This document shows, one piece after another, positions 32,867 to 41,238 of a stretch of 64,000 nucleotides of DNA; position 1 is the first letter of the stretch, and each line of letters opens with the position of its first letter. The stretch covers positions 1 to 64,000 of the forward strand of contig SAAB01000013.1 in assembly GCA_009929615.1 (NCBI GenBank). Direction: 5' to 3'. Origin of the DNA: Clostridia bacterium (GTDB taxonomy: Bacteria > Bacillota > Clostridia > Lachnospirales > Lachnospiraceae). The notes below the pieces were generated by a model, which had not been told where the DNA came from, did no database searches, and saw nothing but the letters and a program-made list of their open reading frames with translations. The position numbers were made by a program, and so were the translations under genes.

Positions 32867-34076
32867 TCTCTACACTCCCTTCGAAATGTGTTTCCAAAAC
32901 AGAAGCTTTAACCTGTCCATCCAATAGACGGACATTCAGTGTGTCTCCAGCGGAAACCTCCTGCACAGAATGAAGTGCCGTTCCATCCTCTCTGCTGATA
33001 AGGGCATATCCCCGCTCCAACTGTTTTAAAGGTGATAGTCCCGACAGTCGTTCACTGTATAAGGCCAGCCTGTACCTTCCATCTTTTAATTTATCCACAA
33101 GTATCTGCCCCATCGCATCTTCTATACTCATAAGACGCTGACGGTATTCATCCAGTCTCGCTGATGGACTGGCATGCTTTAACCGAAGCTGATACTGACC
33201 AAGGACGCTGCGGTATAAATTCAGCCGTTCTTCCATCTTCATCTGAAGACGCCTCTGCTGTTCTGAAATACGCTGCAAAATCTCTCTTCGTTCAGGAACC
33301 GCCAGTTCTGCTGCTGCCGATGGTGTCGGTGCTCTTAAGTCCGCAACAAAATCAGCTATAGTCACATCTGTTTCATGGCCTACCGCAGATATAACCGGCG
33401 TCTTACACCGGTAAACTGCCTCTGCCACTATTCTCTCATTAAAGGCCCATAAATCCTCAATGGAACCGCCGCCCCGTCCAATAATAATAACATCCAGTCC
33501 CTGCGTATCCAGATACTGAATACCTCGAACAATGCTGGCTGCCGCCATCTCTCCCTGGACAAGCGCCGGATATAATATAAGCTGGACATAGGGATTCCTT
33601 CGTGTTGAAATATTCACCATATCCTGAATAGCTGCTCCGGTTCTTGCTGTTACAATTCCTATCCGTTCCGGGTAATCCGGTATGGGTTTCTTATGTTCCG
33701 GTGCAAAATACCCCTTCCCCGTCAGTTCTTTCTTCAAAGCCTCATACTGTTGGTAGAGAAGTCCCTGCCCTTCCATCAATATCTCCCGGGCATAAAGCTG
33801 ATACCTACCATCCCGTTCATAAACACTGATATTACCAAGAACAATGACCTGCTGTCCTTCCGACATCCGAAACTTTAAACCACTTCTGGAACCGGCAAAC
33901 ATAACACAGGGTATAGCTCCACCTCTATCCTTCAGTGTAAAATAAATATGTCCCGAAGAGTGATACTTGCAATTTGATACCTCGCCACGGACATAAATCC
34001 GGTTCAAAAAATAGTCTTCTGAAATAAGACCTTTTATATACTGATTCACCTGAGATACAGAATATACATTTTTCAC
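32853..34076 (-). CDS. xseA: Exodeoxyribonuclease VII large subunit
   Basis: 407 residues. An N-terminal OB fold (YVRGEVSNCKYHSSGHIYFT, about 27-46) is followed by the nuclease domain with RIGIVTARTGAAIQDM (about 128), IIGRGGGSIEDLWAFN (about 197) and AVGHETDVTIADFVADLRAPTP (about 232), then a long coiled coil. GTG at 34076 is selected because AAGGAG lies eight bases before it; a GTG three codons upstream overlaps that site. The overlap with xseB suggests coupled synthesis of the subunits. Confidence 0.96.
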   Translation of the reverse strand: MKNVYSVSQVNQYIKGLISEDYFLNRIYVRGEVSNCKYHSSGHIYFTLKDRGGAIPCVMFAGSRSGLKFRMSEGQQVIVLGNISVYERDGRYQLYAREILMEGQGLLYQQYEALKKELTGKGYFAPEHKKPIPDYPERIGIVTARTGAAIQDMVNISTRRNPYVQLILYPALVQGEMAAASIVRGIQYLDTQGLDVIIIGRGGGSIEDLWAFNERIVAEAVYRCKTPVISAVGHETDVTIADFVADLRAPTPSAAAELAVPERREILQRISEQQRRLQMKMEERLNLYRSVLGQYQLRLKHASPSARLDEYRQRLMSIEDAMGQILVDKLKDGRYRLALYSERLSGLSPLKQLERGYALISREDGTALHSVQEVSAGDTLNVRLLDGQVKASVLETHFEGSVENGKE

Positions 34077-34095
34077 CGGACACACTCCTTAAATT

Positions 34096-34491
34096 CTATG
34101 CTAACTTTGCCAGAACAGCATTAATAAATGCAGGTGACTGATCGCTTCCATACCGTTTTGCCAGTTCAACCGCTTCATTAATAGCCACACCTGTAGGCAC
34201 ATCCTCATCGCAGGTCATCTCGTAAACTGCCAGTCGGATAATGGTCAAATCCACTCTTGCCATTCTGTCTGTCTTCCACTTGTCAATAACTTCATCAACC
34301 CGTGCATCTAATTCTGCCATCAGCTCACGGATAGCTTCTACTTTATCCTGAATATATTCACGGTCTTTATCCTCTAATCCCTCAAGATAATCCAGATAAA
34401 AAGTCTCCTGCTCACTCATCTCTTCTGCCGGATGAAATTCAGCGCGGAATAACAACCTGAATATATGCTCACGTAACTCTCGTCTGCCCAT
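34096..34491 (-). CDS. nusB: Transcription antitermination protein NusB
   Basis: 131 residues. NusB binds boxA RNA with S10 during rRNA antitermination. The all-helical fold is seen in GRRELREHIFRLLFRAEFHP at the N-terminus and the family block RLAVYEMTCDEDVPTGVAIN, EAVELAKRYGSDQSPAFING-like end with NAVLAKLA. ATG at 34491 follows GGAGGGGACT; a longer start ten codons upstream has no binding site. It lies between the Asp23-like gene and xseA. Confidence 0.95.
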   Translation of the reverse strand: MGRRELREHIFRLLFRAEFHPAEEMSEQETFYLDYLEGLEDKDREYIQDKVEAIRELMAELDARVDEVIDKWKTDRMARVDLTIIRLAVYEMTCDEDVPTGVAINEAVELAKRYGSDQSPAFINAVLAKLA

Positions 34492-34526
34492 AGTCCCCTC
34501 CATATTTCTAATCTTTTTCACTGTAA

Positions 34527-34566
34527 AAGTGACGCAGAGCCTTCTGTAAAGCTCTACGTCACTTGC
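34527..34566 (-). terminator. Hairpin between the Asp23-like gene and nusB
   Basis: AAGTGACG-T-AGAGC and GCTCT-G-CGTCACTT pair with one internal mismatch around a 10-base loop; only four T follow on the minus strand. It may partly terminate or process the asp23-nusB transcript, so that the Asp23-like protein is made in excess of NusB. Confidence 0.55.
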
Positions 34567-34606
34567 TCACATTCTATGGATATCGTTTCATGTTTTAATT
34601 CAGAAA

Positions 34607-34993
34607 TTATTCATCCTCCAGGGCTACACCGGCAACCCGAATATTCACGTCGGATACTTCTAAACCTGTCATCGTTTCAATGGCATTCTTCACTTTATCC
34701 TGAACAGCACCGGTAACCTCCGGAATGTTATATCCATATTCCATATTAATGGCCATATCTACACTCACTTTGTTTTCAGCCACTTCAATCTTAACGCCTT
34801 TGGAAAGGTTTTTCATGCCGAGTTTAGCAACCAGTTCATTCGTGATATTACCATACATGGAAGCAACACCCTTAACCTCTGTCGCTGCCAGTCCAGCTAT
34901 AATCGCTACGACTTCATCCGCAATCTGTACTTCACCAATTACCCGATCGTCCTGTATTGAATAATTCATTGTATTTTCCTGTTCTTTTGCCAT
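34607..34993 (-). CDS. Asp23/Gls24 family envelope stress protein (YqhY-like)
   Basis: 128 residues of the Asp23 family. The core IADEVVAIIAGLAATEVKGV and the C-terminal VQDKVKNAIETMTGLEVSDV are diagnostic. In Firmicutes the paralog next to nusB is YqhY, which affects acetyl-CoA carboxylase and lipid synthesis in Bacillus; related Asp23 proteins coat the membrane under cell-wall stress. Here the accB/accC neighbours are missing and the spoIIIA operon lies directly upstream. RBS GGAGGTAGAGACCG precedes ATG at 34993, with TATAAT-type boxes upstream. Confidence 0.92.
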   Translation of the reverse strand: MAKEQENTMNYSIQDDRVIGEVQIADEVVAIIAGLAATEVKGVASMYGNITNELVAKLGMKNLSKGVKIEVAENKVSVDMAINMEYGYNIPEVTGAVQDKVKNAIETMTGLEVSDVNIRVAGVALEDE

Positions 34994-35042
34994 CGGTCTC
35001 TACCTCCATTTGCTCACGGTTCTTATTTAGTATTATAACAAA

Positions 35043-35072
35043 ATTATATGCTTTTGAAAAGAAATTTATCAA
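35043..35072 (-). promoter_or_regulatory. Predicted sigma-A promoter of the Asp23-like gene
   Basis: TTGATA, an 18-base spacer and TATAAT on the minus strand; the -35 box overlaps the last codons of spoIIIAH. A second TATAAT lies at 35032-35037, so initiation could occur at two sites. This promoter would separate housekeeping expression from the sporulation operon upstream. Confidence 0.5.
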
Positions 35073-35719
35073 TTTAATGTGGTTATCACGACATTTTCTG
35101 TCCCCACATCTGTCTTGCGGCAAATGATATCTTCGATTTGTGCCCTTTCACTATCCGTCAGACTGTCTCTGCAGATAACTACATCGCAGGAAGATTTTGT
35201 CAAACTGACCACTGAATTTTCAAATCCTTTGGCTGTCAGGAGATTTTCCGCCGCTACCTCCATCTCTGAACGGTTTGTCATATCCACCAGGTCTTCCATG
35301 GCTGACTGTTTCAAATCTTCTGTTACATTCTCATTATTGATAACTTCGATTAAAGCCTCCTTATTTTTTGAACGCATCTGTTCGCGGTTCAGCTTTGCCT
35401 GAGCACTGAAATTCTGTGCCGTCACACCGCTTGTCAGCACAGCCTCCCCAACATCTTCGGGGCTTTCTGTTTCATCGCCTTCCAAATCTGTCATGTCCTC
35501 CTCACCGGCAACTTCAATTTCCTGAATATTATCCTCCGTCAAATCCAACAGGACCTCATCCGCCACCTCTTCTCCGCCTTCCGCCTGGGCATTCGACACA
35601 ACGGATGACTCCTCCGCCTTCATTCCACCGGATTTAAAATTCAGATATCCGGCAATAACAATCATTACAGCCAGGGCCGCAATAATCACCTGATTTTTTC
35701 GGACACTTTTCTTTTTCAA
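35069..35719 (-). CDS. spoIIIAH: Stage III sporulation protein AH
   Basis: 216 residues. SpoIIIAH sits in the mother-cell membrane and binds SpoIIQ across the intermembrane space, forming the ring of the feeding-tube channel. Residues 8-27 are the single transmembrane segment (VIIAALAVMIVIAGYLNF). A long acidic, Glu-rich linker (about 35-95) follows, and the C-terminal half is the YscJ/FliF-like ring-building domain with ENVTEDLKQSAMEDLVDMT and LTAKGFENSVVSLTKSSCDV. It is the last gene of the spoIIIA operon. Confidence 0.92.
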   Translation of the reverse strand: MKKKSVRKNQVIIAALAVMIVIAGYLNFKSGGMKAEESSVVSNAQAEGGEEVADEVLLDLTEDNIQEIEVAGEEDMTDLEGDETESPEDVGEAVLTSGVTAQNFSAQAKLNREQMRSKNKEALIEVINNENVTEDLKQSAMEDLVDMTNRSEMEVAAENLLTAKGFENSVVSLTKSSCDVVICRDSLTDSERAQIEDIICRKTDVGTENVVITTLN

Positions 35720-35731
35720 ACAGGACCCTCC

Positions 35732-36292
35732 TTATTCACCTTTCATTTTTACTACTTTAATTTTATGTATGGGAATATCAAATAGAACCTGAACTGCCTC
35801 TGTAATTTCATTCGCTACAGCTTCACTTCCACCGCCTTCGGCTGCCACAACAACCCCTTCAATCTGAGGTTCCATCTCCTTAATAACCCAGGGTATATCA
35901 TTGCCACTGCTGTCTGTTGTATACACAGAAGCCTCGCTGCGATTCGTATCTTTGCTAAGCCTGCTGCCCCCCTGAGAATCAGTTTCTTCAACAGAACTGC
36001 CATTGGTTGTCACATCTTTTTCCACCACATATTCTTTGGAAGCCTTTGCCCGAATCATGACCCTGATTTTACCGACGCCCTCGATCTGCTCCAGCAAAGC
36101 TTTCAGACGTTCCTCCTGGTTTTCAACATAGATGTTCAAGGCGGTTTCTTCAGAAGATGACGTGTTCTGCACAATTTGTGATGGAGAATCCCTCTTCCCG
36201 CTCTCGGGCCAGACAACAACCAGACAGAGGATTCCGGCTAAAATAACGATCATGGCACTTTCTTTATTCCATTTCAAAAATTTTTTCATCAT
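35732..36292 (-). CDS. spoIIIAG: Stage III sporulation protein AG
   Basis: 186 residues. SpoIIIAG forms a large ring in the mother-cell side of the channel. One transmembrane segment (MIVILAGILCLVVVW, residues 14-28), then a ring-building domain with LEQIEGVGKIRVMIRAKASK near 66-85 and VVAAEGGGSEAVANEITEAV near 148, a region conserved in the family. The Ser/Thr/Asp-rich insertion between (about 93-125) is expected. The start overlaps the end of spoIIIAF (ATGA). Confidence 0.93.
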   Translation of the reverse strand: MMKKFLKWNKESAMIVILAGILCLVVVWPESGKRDSPSQIVQNTSSSEETALNIYVENQEERLKALLEQIEGVGKIRVMIRAKASKEYVVEKDVTTNGSSVEETDSQGGSRLSKDTNRSEASVYTTDSSGNDIPWVIKEMEPQIEGVVVAAEGGGSEAVANEITEAVQVLFDIPIHKIKVVKMKGE

Positions 36293-36873
36293 AATAACTC
36301 CAGCTCTATCCGCTCCCGGTCAATACCAAACTGTAGTGACAAATCATTTACCCATTGCTTTTTCTTTGTCTCCGGTATATATGCCGCGTCTTCATCCTCT
36401 GCTCTGGATTCCCCAATAATGACTTCAGAAATTGTTGATATATCCCTCTCTGCTTTTTCAATATTTCTATCCTTTGATGTCAGCCCGATTCTTATACTCT
36501 CCACTTTTTCTTTATCCACTTTCGGGTCACAATATTTTACGACCATAGACTCCGCTTCGAAATAGGCCACCACTTCTTTTACAATCGTCTGCCTATATCC
36601 CTTAATAAATAGTTCGTCTTCTTCAAAAACTTTGCTTCCGGCCTGAGCATTTTCCGCAGATAAGAATAAATTCTCCTGCATAAAATTCTCATATATTTTT
36701 TCATCCAGATTCAACAGCCGGCTCAAAGGCGTAATCACAACCATAATCAACAACAGTCCTGTCGTCACCCGAATATATTTCTTATATTTTTCATCCGGAA
36801 TCAAATGTCCAACCATCGTTGTCAACAGGAGAAATACAACAATATTCTGCATCCATTCACGAAATATACCCAC
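36289..36873 (-). CDS. spoIIIAF: Stage III sporulation protein AF
   Basis: 194 residues. Two hydrophobic helices at the N-terminus (about 7-25 and 35-52, NIVVFLLLTTMVGHLIPDEK then YIRVTTGLLLIMVVITPL) are followed by a soluble domain with a ring-building-motif-like fold. The opening LLTTMVGHLIPDEKYKKYIR is the family signature. GTG start at 36873 after GGAGGGTGATTC, three bases after spoIIIAE. The role within the channel is least defined of the set. Confidence 0.92.
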   Translation of the reverse strand: MGIFREWMQNIVVFLLLTTMVGHLIPDEKYKKYIRVTTGLLLIMVVITPLSRLLNLDEKIYENFMQENLFLSAENAQAGSKVFEEDELFIKGYRQTIVKEVVAYFEAESMVVKYCDPKVDKEKVESIRIGLTSKDRNIEKAERDISTISEVIIGESRAEDEDAAYIPETKKKQWVNDLSLQFGIDRERIELELL

Positions 36874-36876
36874 GAA

Positions 36877-38004
36877 TCACCCTCCAAAAACTGCCCCGGA
36901 AGCTGCCGTCATCATTGCCAGGGATAGGAAAAACAGGATAAATACGGTCCCCTGAACTTTAAACAAAAGAAACACGCCATCTGCAACAGAATGAAGGCAT
37001 TCCAACATCCGCTTGTCCGCCACAGGCTGTACAATGGCCTGGGCTGCCTGATACATAAGGACGATAATAATCAGCTTGACTGCCGGTATCAAAAACAAAA
37101 ATGCCAGTACAATAAGCCCGGCAGCACCTATGCCATTTTTAATCAATACCGCAGAACCGATAACTGTCTGCAGTGCTGAACCCATAGCATCACCAACCCC
37201 GGGAACTGCTGAAGTCACCCGCATAGCCATGCCATTTTTCAAAGAATCAAAAGCCGGCATCACCAGCCCCTGAATCACATTCAGACCAAGGATAATTCCG
37301 AGCAGTGTTTTCAGAGACCATTCCGCCACTGTTTTCAATAGTTCCGCACATTTTGACAATGTATCCTCTTTTGAAAGCTGATTGACCAGCGAAATCAGTA
37401 CATACATATGAATAAGTATCAAAACGCCTCTGGATACAAGCCATTCTGTCAACGTCAGTCCTGTCACCAGTGCCTGCTGATAAAAAATCCCCGTCTGTAT
37501 ATTTCCTGTAAAGGTCACTGCCAGGCAAAAAACAGGAACCAATGCTGACATAAATTTCAACATATTTCCCATTACCCCTGCTGCCATCTGGGCTACTGTC
37601 ATAAAGGACGTTAAAAGCAGAGTAAACAGAACCAGATACGTTAGATAAAAACCAGTATCTGCGATAAAGGTTTTGGAAAAGGCCATTGAGAAATTCGTAA
37701 ATACCGCACTGATAAATACAATTCCAACCATTTGAATCAATATTGTACGATTACTTCGAAGTTCATAAAACAGCCTGTCTGCCATATATTTTTTTATATT
37801 GTTCCCAACCCCTTGAAAATTTCCGCCAACCAGCTGTTCAAGCAGTTCAGAAAAGGAGATGCCTGCTGATTCCGGAAAAATTTCATCCATCGTTCTCTGT
37901 ATCTGACTATAGTCCAGTGAATCCTCTTCACCTGAAACCGCCTGGACAGGAAAAAATATACCCATCCCTAAAAAAAAGACGGCCAGCACTATCCATTCTT
38001 TCAT
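36877..38004 (-). CDS. spoIIIAE: Stage III sporulation protein AE
   Basis: 375 residues. A putative cleavable or anchoring hydrophobic N-terminus (residues 4-22) is followed by about seven transmembrane segments from residue 85. PAFDSLKNGMAMRVTSAVPG near 250 and VGDAMGSALQTVIGSAVLIK are conserved family blocks. SpoIIIAE is the main polytopic component of the mother-cell channel. One base overlaps spoIIIAD. Confidence 0.94.
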   Translation of the reverse strand: MKEWIVLAVFFLGMGIFFPVQAVSGEEDSLDYSQIQRTMDEIFPESAGISFSELLEQLVGGNFQGVGNNIKKYMADRLFYELRSNRTILIQMVGIVFISAVFTNFSMAFSKTFIADTGFYLTYLVLFTLLLTSFMTVAQMAAGVMGNMLKFMSALVPVFCLAVTFTGNIQTGIFYQQALVTGLTLTEWLVSRGVLILIHMYVLISLVNQLSKEDTLSKCAELLKTVAEWSLKTLLGIILGLNVIQGLVMPAFDSLKNGMAMRVTSAVPGVGDAMGSALQTVIGSAVLIKNGIGAAGLIVLAFLFLIPAVKLIIIVLMYQAAQAIVQPVADKRMLECLHSVADGVFLLFKVQGTVFILFFLSLAMMTAASGAVFGG

Positions 38005-38387
38005 TATTCCCCCATAAATTCCTGAATCGTCGTAAGCAGTGTCGTCAGAATGGGAAGGCTCATTACCAGAATACTCAGTTTTCCAAACATTTCAATTTGC
38101 GAAGCGATACCGCCATATCCTGCATCCTTGCATAAATTTGAAGAAAATTCACTGATATAAGCGATTCCCACAACCTTTAAAATAATACCTATATACGCAC
38201 TATTCACTGTCAGATACTGACGTATCCTGTCTATGCCGGAAAAAATAACTTCCAGTTGTGTTATTGAAAAACCGAATAACACAACACAGGCCGCAATGCC
38301 TGTCAACAAGGCATATTCGGGCTGTATATTCTTCAGTTTCATAGCTAGAAAAACAGCCATCAAACCGATACATGCGATCTTAATCAT
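38004..38387 (-). CDS. spoIIIAD: Stage III sporulation protein AD
   Basis: 127 residues with four hydrophobic helices. The family segment IGIILKVVGIAYISEFSSNL near 70, followed by CKDAGYGGIASQIEMFGKLS, is clearly visible and resembles the SpoIIIAC fold, a FliQ-like membrane protein. It begins 12 bases after spoIIIAC. Confidence 0.94.
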   Translation of the reverse strand: MIKIACIGLMAVFLAMKLKNIQPEYALLTGIAACVVLFGFSITQLEVIFSGIDRIRQYLTVNSAYIGIILKVVGIAYISEFSSNLCKDAGYGGIASQIEMFGKLSILVMSLPILTTLLTTIQEFMGE

Positions 38388-38399
38388 CTGAATTCCCCC

Positions 38400-38594
38400 T
38401 TACAGCGAAAACATCCGCTCAACGGTCTGAAACAATTCATAAATATAGGGTACAATCCACAACAGCACTAAAATCAATCCAGCCAGACTCACAAGAAAAG
38501 CCTGTTCATCTCTTCCTGAGTGTTTCAAAACCTGGGATAAAATAGATATCAGGATGCCTACAGCCGCAATTTTATAAATAATATGAATGGACAT
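38400..38594 (-). CDS. spoIIIAC: Stage III sporulation protein AC
   Basis: 64 residues and two transmembrane helices, the normal size. IIYKIAAVGILISILSQVLK followed by HSGRDEQAFLVSLAGLILVL shows the conserved family pattern. A longer start 12 codons upstream overlaps spoIIIAB by four bases, but the ATG at 38594 has AAGGGGG six bases before it and matches the family start, so it is chosen. Confidence 0.94.
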   Translation of the reverse strand: MSIHIIYKIAAVGILISILSQVLKHSGRDEQAFLVSLAGLILVLLWIVPYIYELFQTVERMFSL

Positions 38595-38626
38595 AGACGC
38601 CCCCTTTTCCCTGTGAAATCTTGGAT

Positions 38627-39154
38627 TCAAAACAACAGAACAACCAAAAATCCTCCGATGGTTAAAGATACAACCTTATATACTTTTTCTTTATCCGGCC
38701 TTTCCCGCTCCAAACTCCCAATCCGTTCCTGAAGCCTTCGCATACAGTCGTCAACCGCTGCCTGCTGTATTTTCACATCCTGAACACCAATGAAGCAGCC
38801 AAGTTCCCGAATAATCTGTCTGTCTTCTTCGGCCAGAAACAGCATTGATTTTTCAATTGTCTCCTGCCACAATATGTCTCCCGAGGAACCGTCTTTTCTC
38901 CCAAAAGCCTTCGCAAGTTCTGCATAAAAATCTGCTATCCCCTTTTCCATTTGTCCAGAAATCCGGTCAAATACAATATTTAAAGGAATACGGTAGTTCC
39001 CAGTCAGATTTTTAAACGCCAACAGGCTTTGTACCATCTCCCGGAGTATCTGAATCCGCCTTTTAAGTACCTGACTCTGATGCCAGCCCATATAGCCACA
39101 GCCTCCCATAACAAACAAGGCCCCAACACATTTTAACAGCCACCCCATACTCAT
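38627..39154 (-). CDS. spoIIIAB: Stage III sporulation protein AB
   Basis: 175 residues. The N-terminal hydrophobic helix (LLKCVGALFVMGGCGYMGWH) leads to a helical GspF-like domain with RIQILREMVQSLLAFKNLTG, and the C-terminal helix VVSLTIGGFLVVLLF is a second membrane segment. It overlaps spoIIIAA by four bases (ATGA). The family is thought to act with the ATPase SpoIIIAA as in secretion systems. Confidence 0.93.
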   Translation of the reverse strand: MSMGWLLKCVGALFVMGGCGYMGWHQSQVLKRRIQILREMVQSLLAFKNLTGNYRIPLNIVFDRISGQMEKGIADFYAELAKAFGRKDGSSGDILWQETIEKSMLFLAEEDRQIIRELGCFIGVQDVKIQQAAVDDCMRRLQERIGSLERERPDKEKVYKVVSLTIGGFLVVLLF

Positions 39155-40077
39155 ACACTTTCATAAATCGTTTGATAATTTTGATTTAAAATACGGTCTA
39201 TCTGCCCTATGTATTTCGAATTATTCAAAAAAATGTATCTTTCAAAAAGCCTATGATTCCTGACTCCAAGCCGTTTTAATACATCCTCCATACAGGAACC
39301 ATGAAGGGTTGCCAGTACTTTACAGCCACAATGAACGGCATACACAGCCGCTTTAATATCTTCCTCATCTCCCAGCTCATCAAAGGCCACCATCCGGGGT
39401 GACATGGACCTGACCATCATCCGGATACCTTCTGCCTTCGGACAGCAATCCATAACATCCGTTCGTATTCCGAGATTATTTTGAGGTATACCCAAATAAC
39501 AGGCCCCAACTTCCGAACGTTCATCCACCAAAGAGACCCGCACCCCCGGATATTCTTCAACACCATTAGAAAACAACCGTATTAAATCTCTTAAAAGAGT
39601 TGTTTTTTCCATGCCTGGTGGCGATACCATCAAGGTATGACAGGGCTTTCCGTCATCCCAGAGATATTTAAATATTTTATTTCCACATCCGAAAATCTGA
39701 TGGGAAATTCTTATATTTAAAGAAGACACATGACTGATACTTTTTACCCTTCCGGCTTCAACAGCCACCTGCCCGGACACACCAATCCGGTGACCACCAC
39801 GAATAGTAATAAAGCCATTACGAATATCATCCTCATAAGCATACAGCGAATATTGGCATATGTAAGCAAGACTCTCCTGTATATCCTCGACAGACACTAG
39901 CAGAGCCTCTTTCTCAGGTACACCGGGATTTCCACAAACATCTATCATCATTTCCTTTCCCTGATGTTTTATCATCAATGGCTGTTCTGCCTGCAAATGA
40001 ATTTCCTGTATTTCATCTATCGGAATCGAAAGTTTTTCGAATACTTTTCTAGGCCTCATAGAGAGAATGTTTTCCAA
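39151..40077 (-). CDS. spoIIIAA: Stage III sporulation protein AA, secretion-type ATPase
   Basis: 308 residues of the secretion-ATPase-like family that powers the mother-cell to forespore channel. The block EDDIRNGFITIRGGHRIGVS near 82 is diagnostic. The P-loop reads VSPPGMEKTTLLRDLIRLFS near 150: the glycine normally just before the Walker A lysine is replaced by glutamate. Walker B (RMMVRSMSPRMVAFDELGDE, about 222) and ATLHGSCMEDVLKR are intact. Translation starts with TTG at 40077, five bases after AAGGAGGTG. A near-palindrome, TACAGGC/GCCCGTA, lies at 40105-40122 upstream. Confidence 0.94.
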   Translation of the reverse strand: MENILSMRPRKVFEKLSIPIDEIQEIHLQAEQPLMIKHQGKEMMIDVCGNPGVPEKEALLVSVEDIQESLAYICQYSLYAYEDDIRNGFITIRGGHRIGVSGQVAVEAGRVKSISHVSSLNIRISHQIFGCGNKIFKYLWDDGKPCHTLMVSPPGMEKTTLLRDLIRLFSNGVEEYPGVRVSLVDERSEVGACYLGIPQNNLGIRTDVMDCCPKAEGIRMMVRSMSPRMVAFDELGDEEDIKAAVYAVHCGCKVLATLHGSCMEDVLKRLGVRNHRLFERYIFLNNSKYIGQIDRILNQNYQTIYESV

Positions 40078-40127
40078 AGAACCACCTCCTTAAGCTAATA
40101 TATGTACAGGCCCCTGCCCGTATACAT

Positions 40128-40169
40128 GAAAAAAAGGACATTACCGCTTTTAAACAGTAATGCCCTTTA
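40128..40169 (-). terminator. Terminator of the padR-PspC operon
   Basis: On the minus strand AAAGGGCATTAC and GTAATGTCCTTT form a stem with one mismatch around a loop of about 12 bases, followed by eight T. Confidence 0.85.
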
Positions 40170-40186
40170 TATGTTTTAATTAAGTT

Positions 40187-40372
40187 CTAAATTTCTTCCG
40201 GTATGATAATGGCTGCAACAATATACGCAACCAATCCGGTCCCTGTACACCCAAGTAAAAGCGCAAGCAGACGGATTACAGTTGGGTCAACACCCACATA
40301 TTCTCCGATACCGCCACATACACCACAAATCACCTTATTTGTTCTTGAACGAAATAATTTTTTCATAATCAC
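40187..40372 (-). CDS. PspC domain membrane protein
   Basis: 61 residues: a basic start KKLFRSRTNKVICGVCGGIG, then YVGVDPTVIRLLALLLGCTG and a second hydrophobic helix VAYIVAAIIIP. This is the minimal PspC domain found in envelope-stress proteins. It is the last gene of a four-gene unit (padR, DUF1700-like, DUF4097-like, this), separated by five bases from the gene before. Presumably it senses or buffers membrane stress. Confidence 0.9.
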   Translation of the reverse strand: MIMKKLFRSRTNKVICGVCGGIGEYVGVDPTVIRLLALLLGCTGTGLVAYIVAAIIIPEEI

Positions 40373-40377
40373 TCACC

Positions 40378-41238
40378 TCATTTATTCATAGTCATATCTA
40401 TAGAGCCTGCGTCACAGCCTATCGTCCACTGGCTATAGGCTCCATTATCAATAATACGTTCCTCATCAAGTCCGGAAAAACTCCGGCCATTAATATTCAA
40501 TGTTCCCAATGAAACATTGATATCATAATCATAATCCTTTTCATCGGCTCCTGCCAGCTTTACTTCGATTTTTCCTGCATCTACTTCAATATTTCCACCT
40601 TCTTCAACGCTGCCATCAAGAAGAATGCTTCCTGCATCACAATCAAGACTTGCAGAAGTCGCCTGAATATTTTTAATAGATGCCACTCCTGCGTCCACAT
40701 CCACTTCTAAATATTCGCAGAGAAGAGGAACATCTATATCACAGCTTCCGGCATCAACTCCAACGTATGCTGTAAGAATTTTTGTTCCCTCAGGTACATA
40801 CAATGTTGCTTCCGGTATGGCTTCTCCCAGAATCACTCTGTTTCTATCCCTGTTCTGAACAACTATCTCGTGACCATCCGAAGACCACTCAAAATATTTG
40901 GCATCATTTCCTGCATCCAGATAGATGTCCTTTTTGCCTTCCGGTGTCGGTTCAACTTTCAGCTTTCCAAAATCCAGGTTAATCTGGAGAGCACCCATTT
41001 CTTCTTCCGCCTGAACCTTCTCATTTCCATTGGCATCCATGACACTTTCCATGGCTTCGTTATCATCACCTATATGAATACCCCAGTTTTGTAAAGAAAA
41101 GGAATAGTGGCCATCTTCAATTTCCTGCCTGAGTGAATCGAAATTAATTCCCATAGATACGGCCGCAATGCATAAGCCGCCGCCGGCCAGAATGAAAATC
41201 AGAGCAACGATTAACCATATCTTTGTTCCCTTTTTCAT
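40378..41238 (-). CDS. DUF4097-type beta-helix protein with N-terminal membrane anchor
   Basis: 286 residues. A transmembrane segment at about 7-29 (IWLIVALIFILAGGGLCIAA) anchors an extracytoplasmic domain. From about residue 80 repeated short strands such as YVGVDAGSCDIDVP, EVDVDAGVASIKN and LDCDAGSILLDGS recur every 15-20 residues, the pattern of the DUF4097 adhesin-like right-handed beta solenoid. Overlaps the DUF1700-like gene by four bases (ATGA). In related modules it works with a PadR repressor and HAAS/DUF1700 protein; the molecular function is unknown. Confidence 0.83.
   Translation of the reverse strand: MKKGTKIWLIVALIFILAGGGLCIAAVSMGINFDSLRQEIEDGHYSFSLQNWGIHIGDDNEAMESVMDANGNEKVQAEEEMGALQINLDFGKLKVEPTPEGKKDIYLDAGNDAKYFEWSSDGHEIVVQNRDRNRVILGEAIPEATLYVPEGTKILTAYVGVDAGSCDIDVPLLCEYLEVDVDAGVASIKNIQATSASLDCDAGSILLDGSVEEGGNIEVDAGKIEVKLAGADEKDYDYDINVSLGTLNINGRSFSGLDEERIIDNGAYSQWTIGCDAGSIDMTMNK

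Noticed and set aside
40105-40122. Sigma-E promoter or operator for spoIIIAA at the near-palindrome TACAGGC/GCCCGTA
   Set aside because: CATATATT is present nearby but no -35 with the correct spacing was found; the near-palindrome is mentioned only in the spoIIIAA entry.
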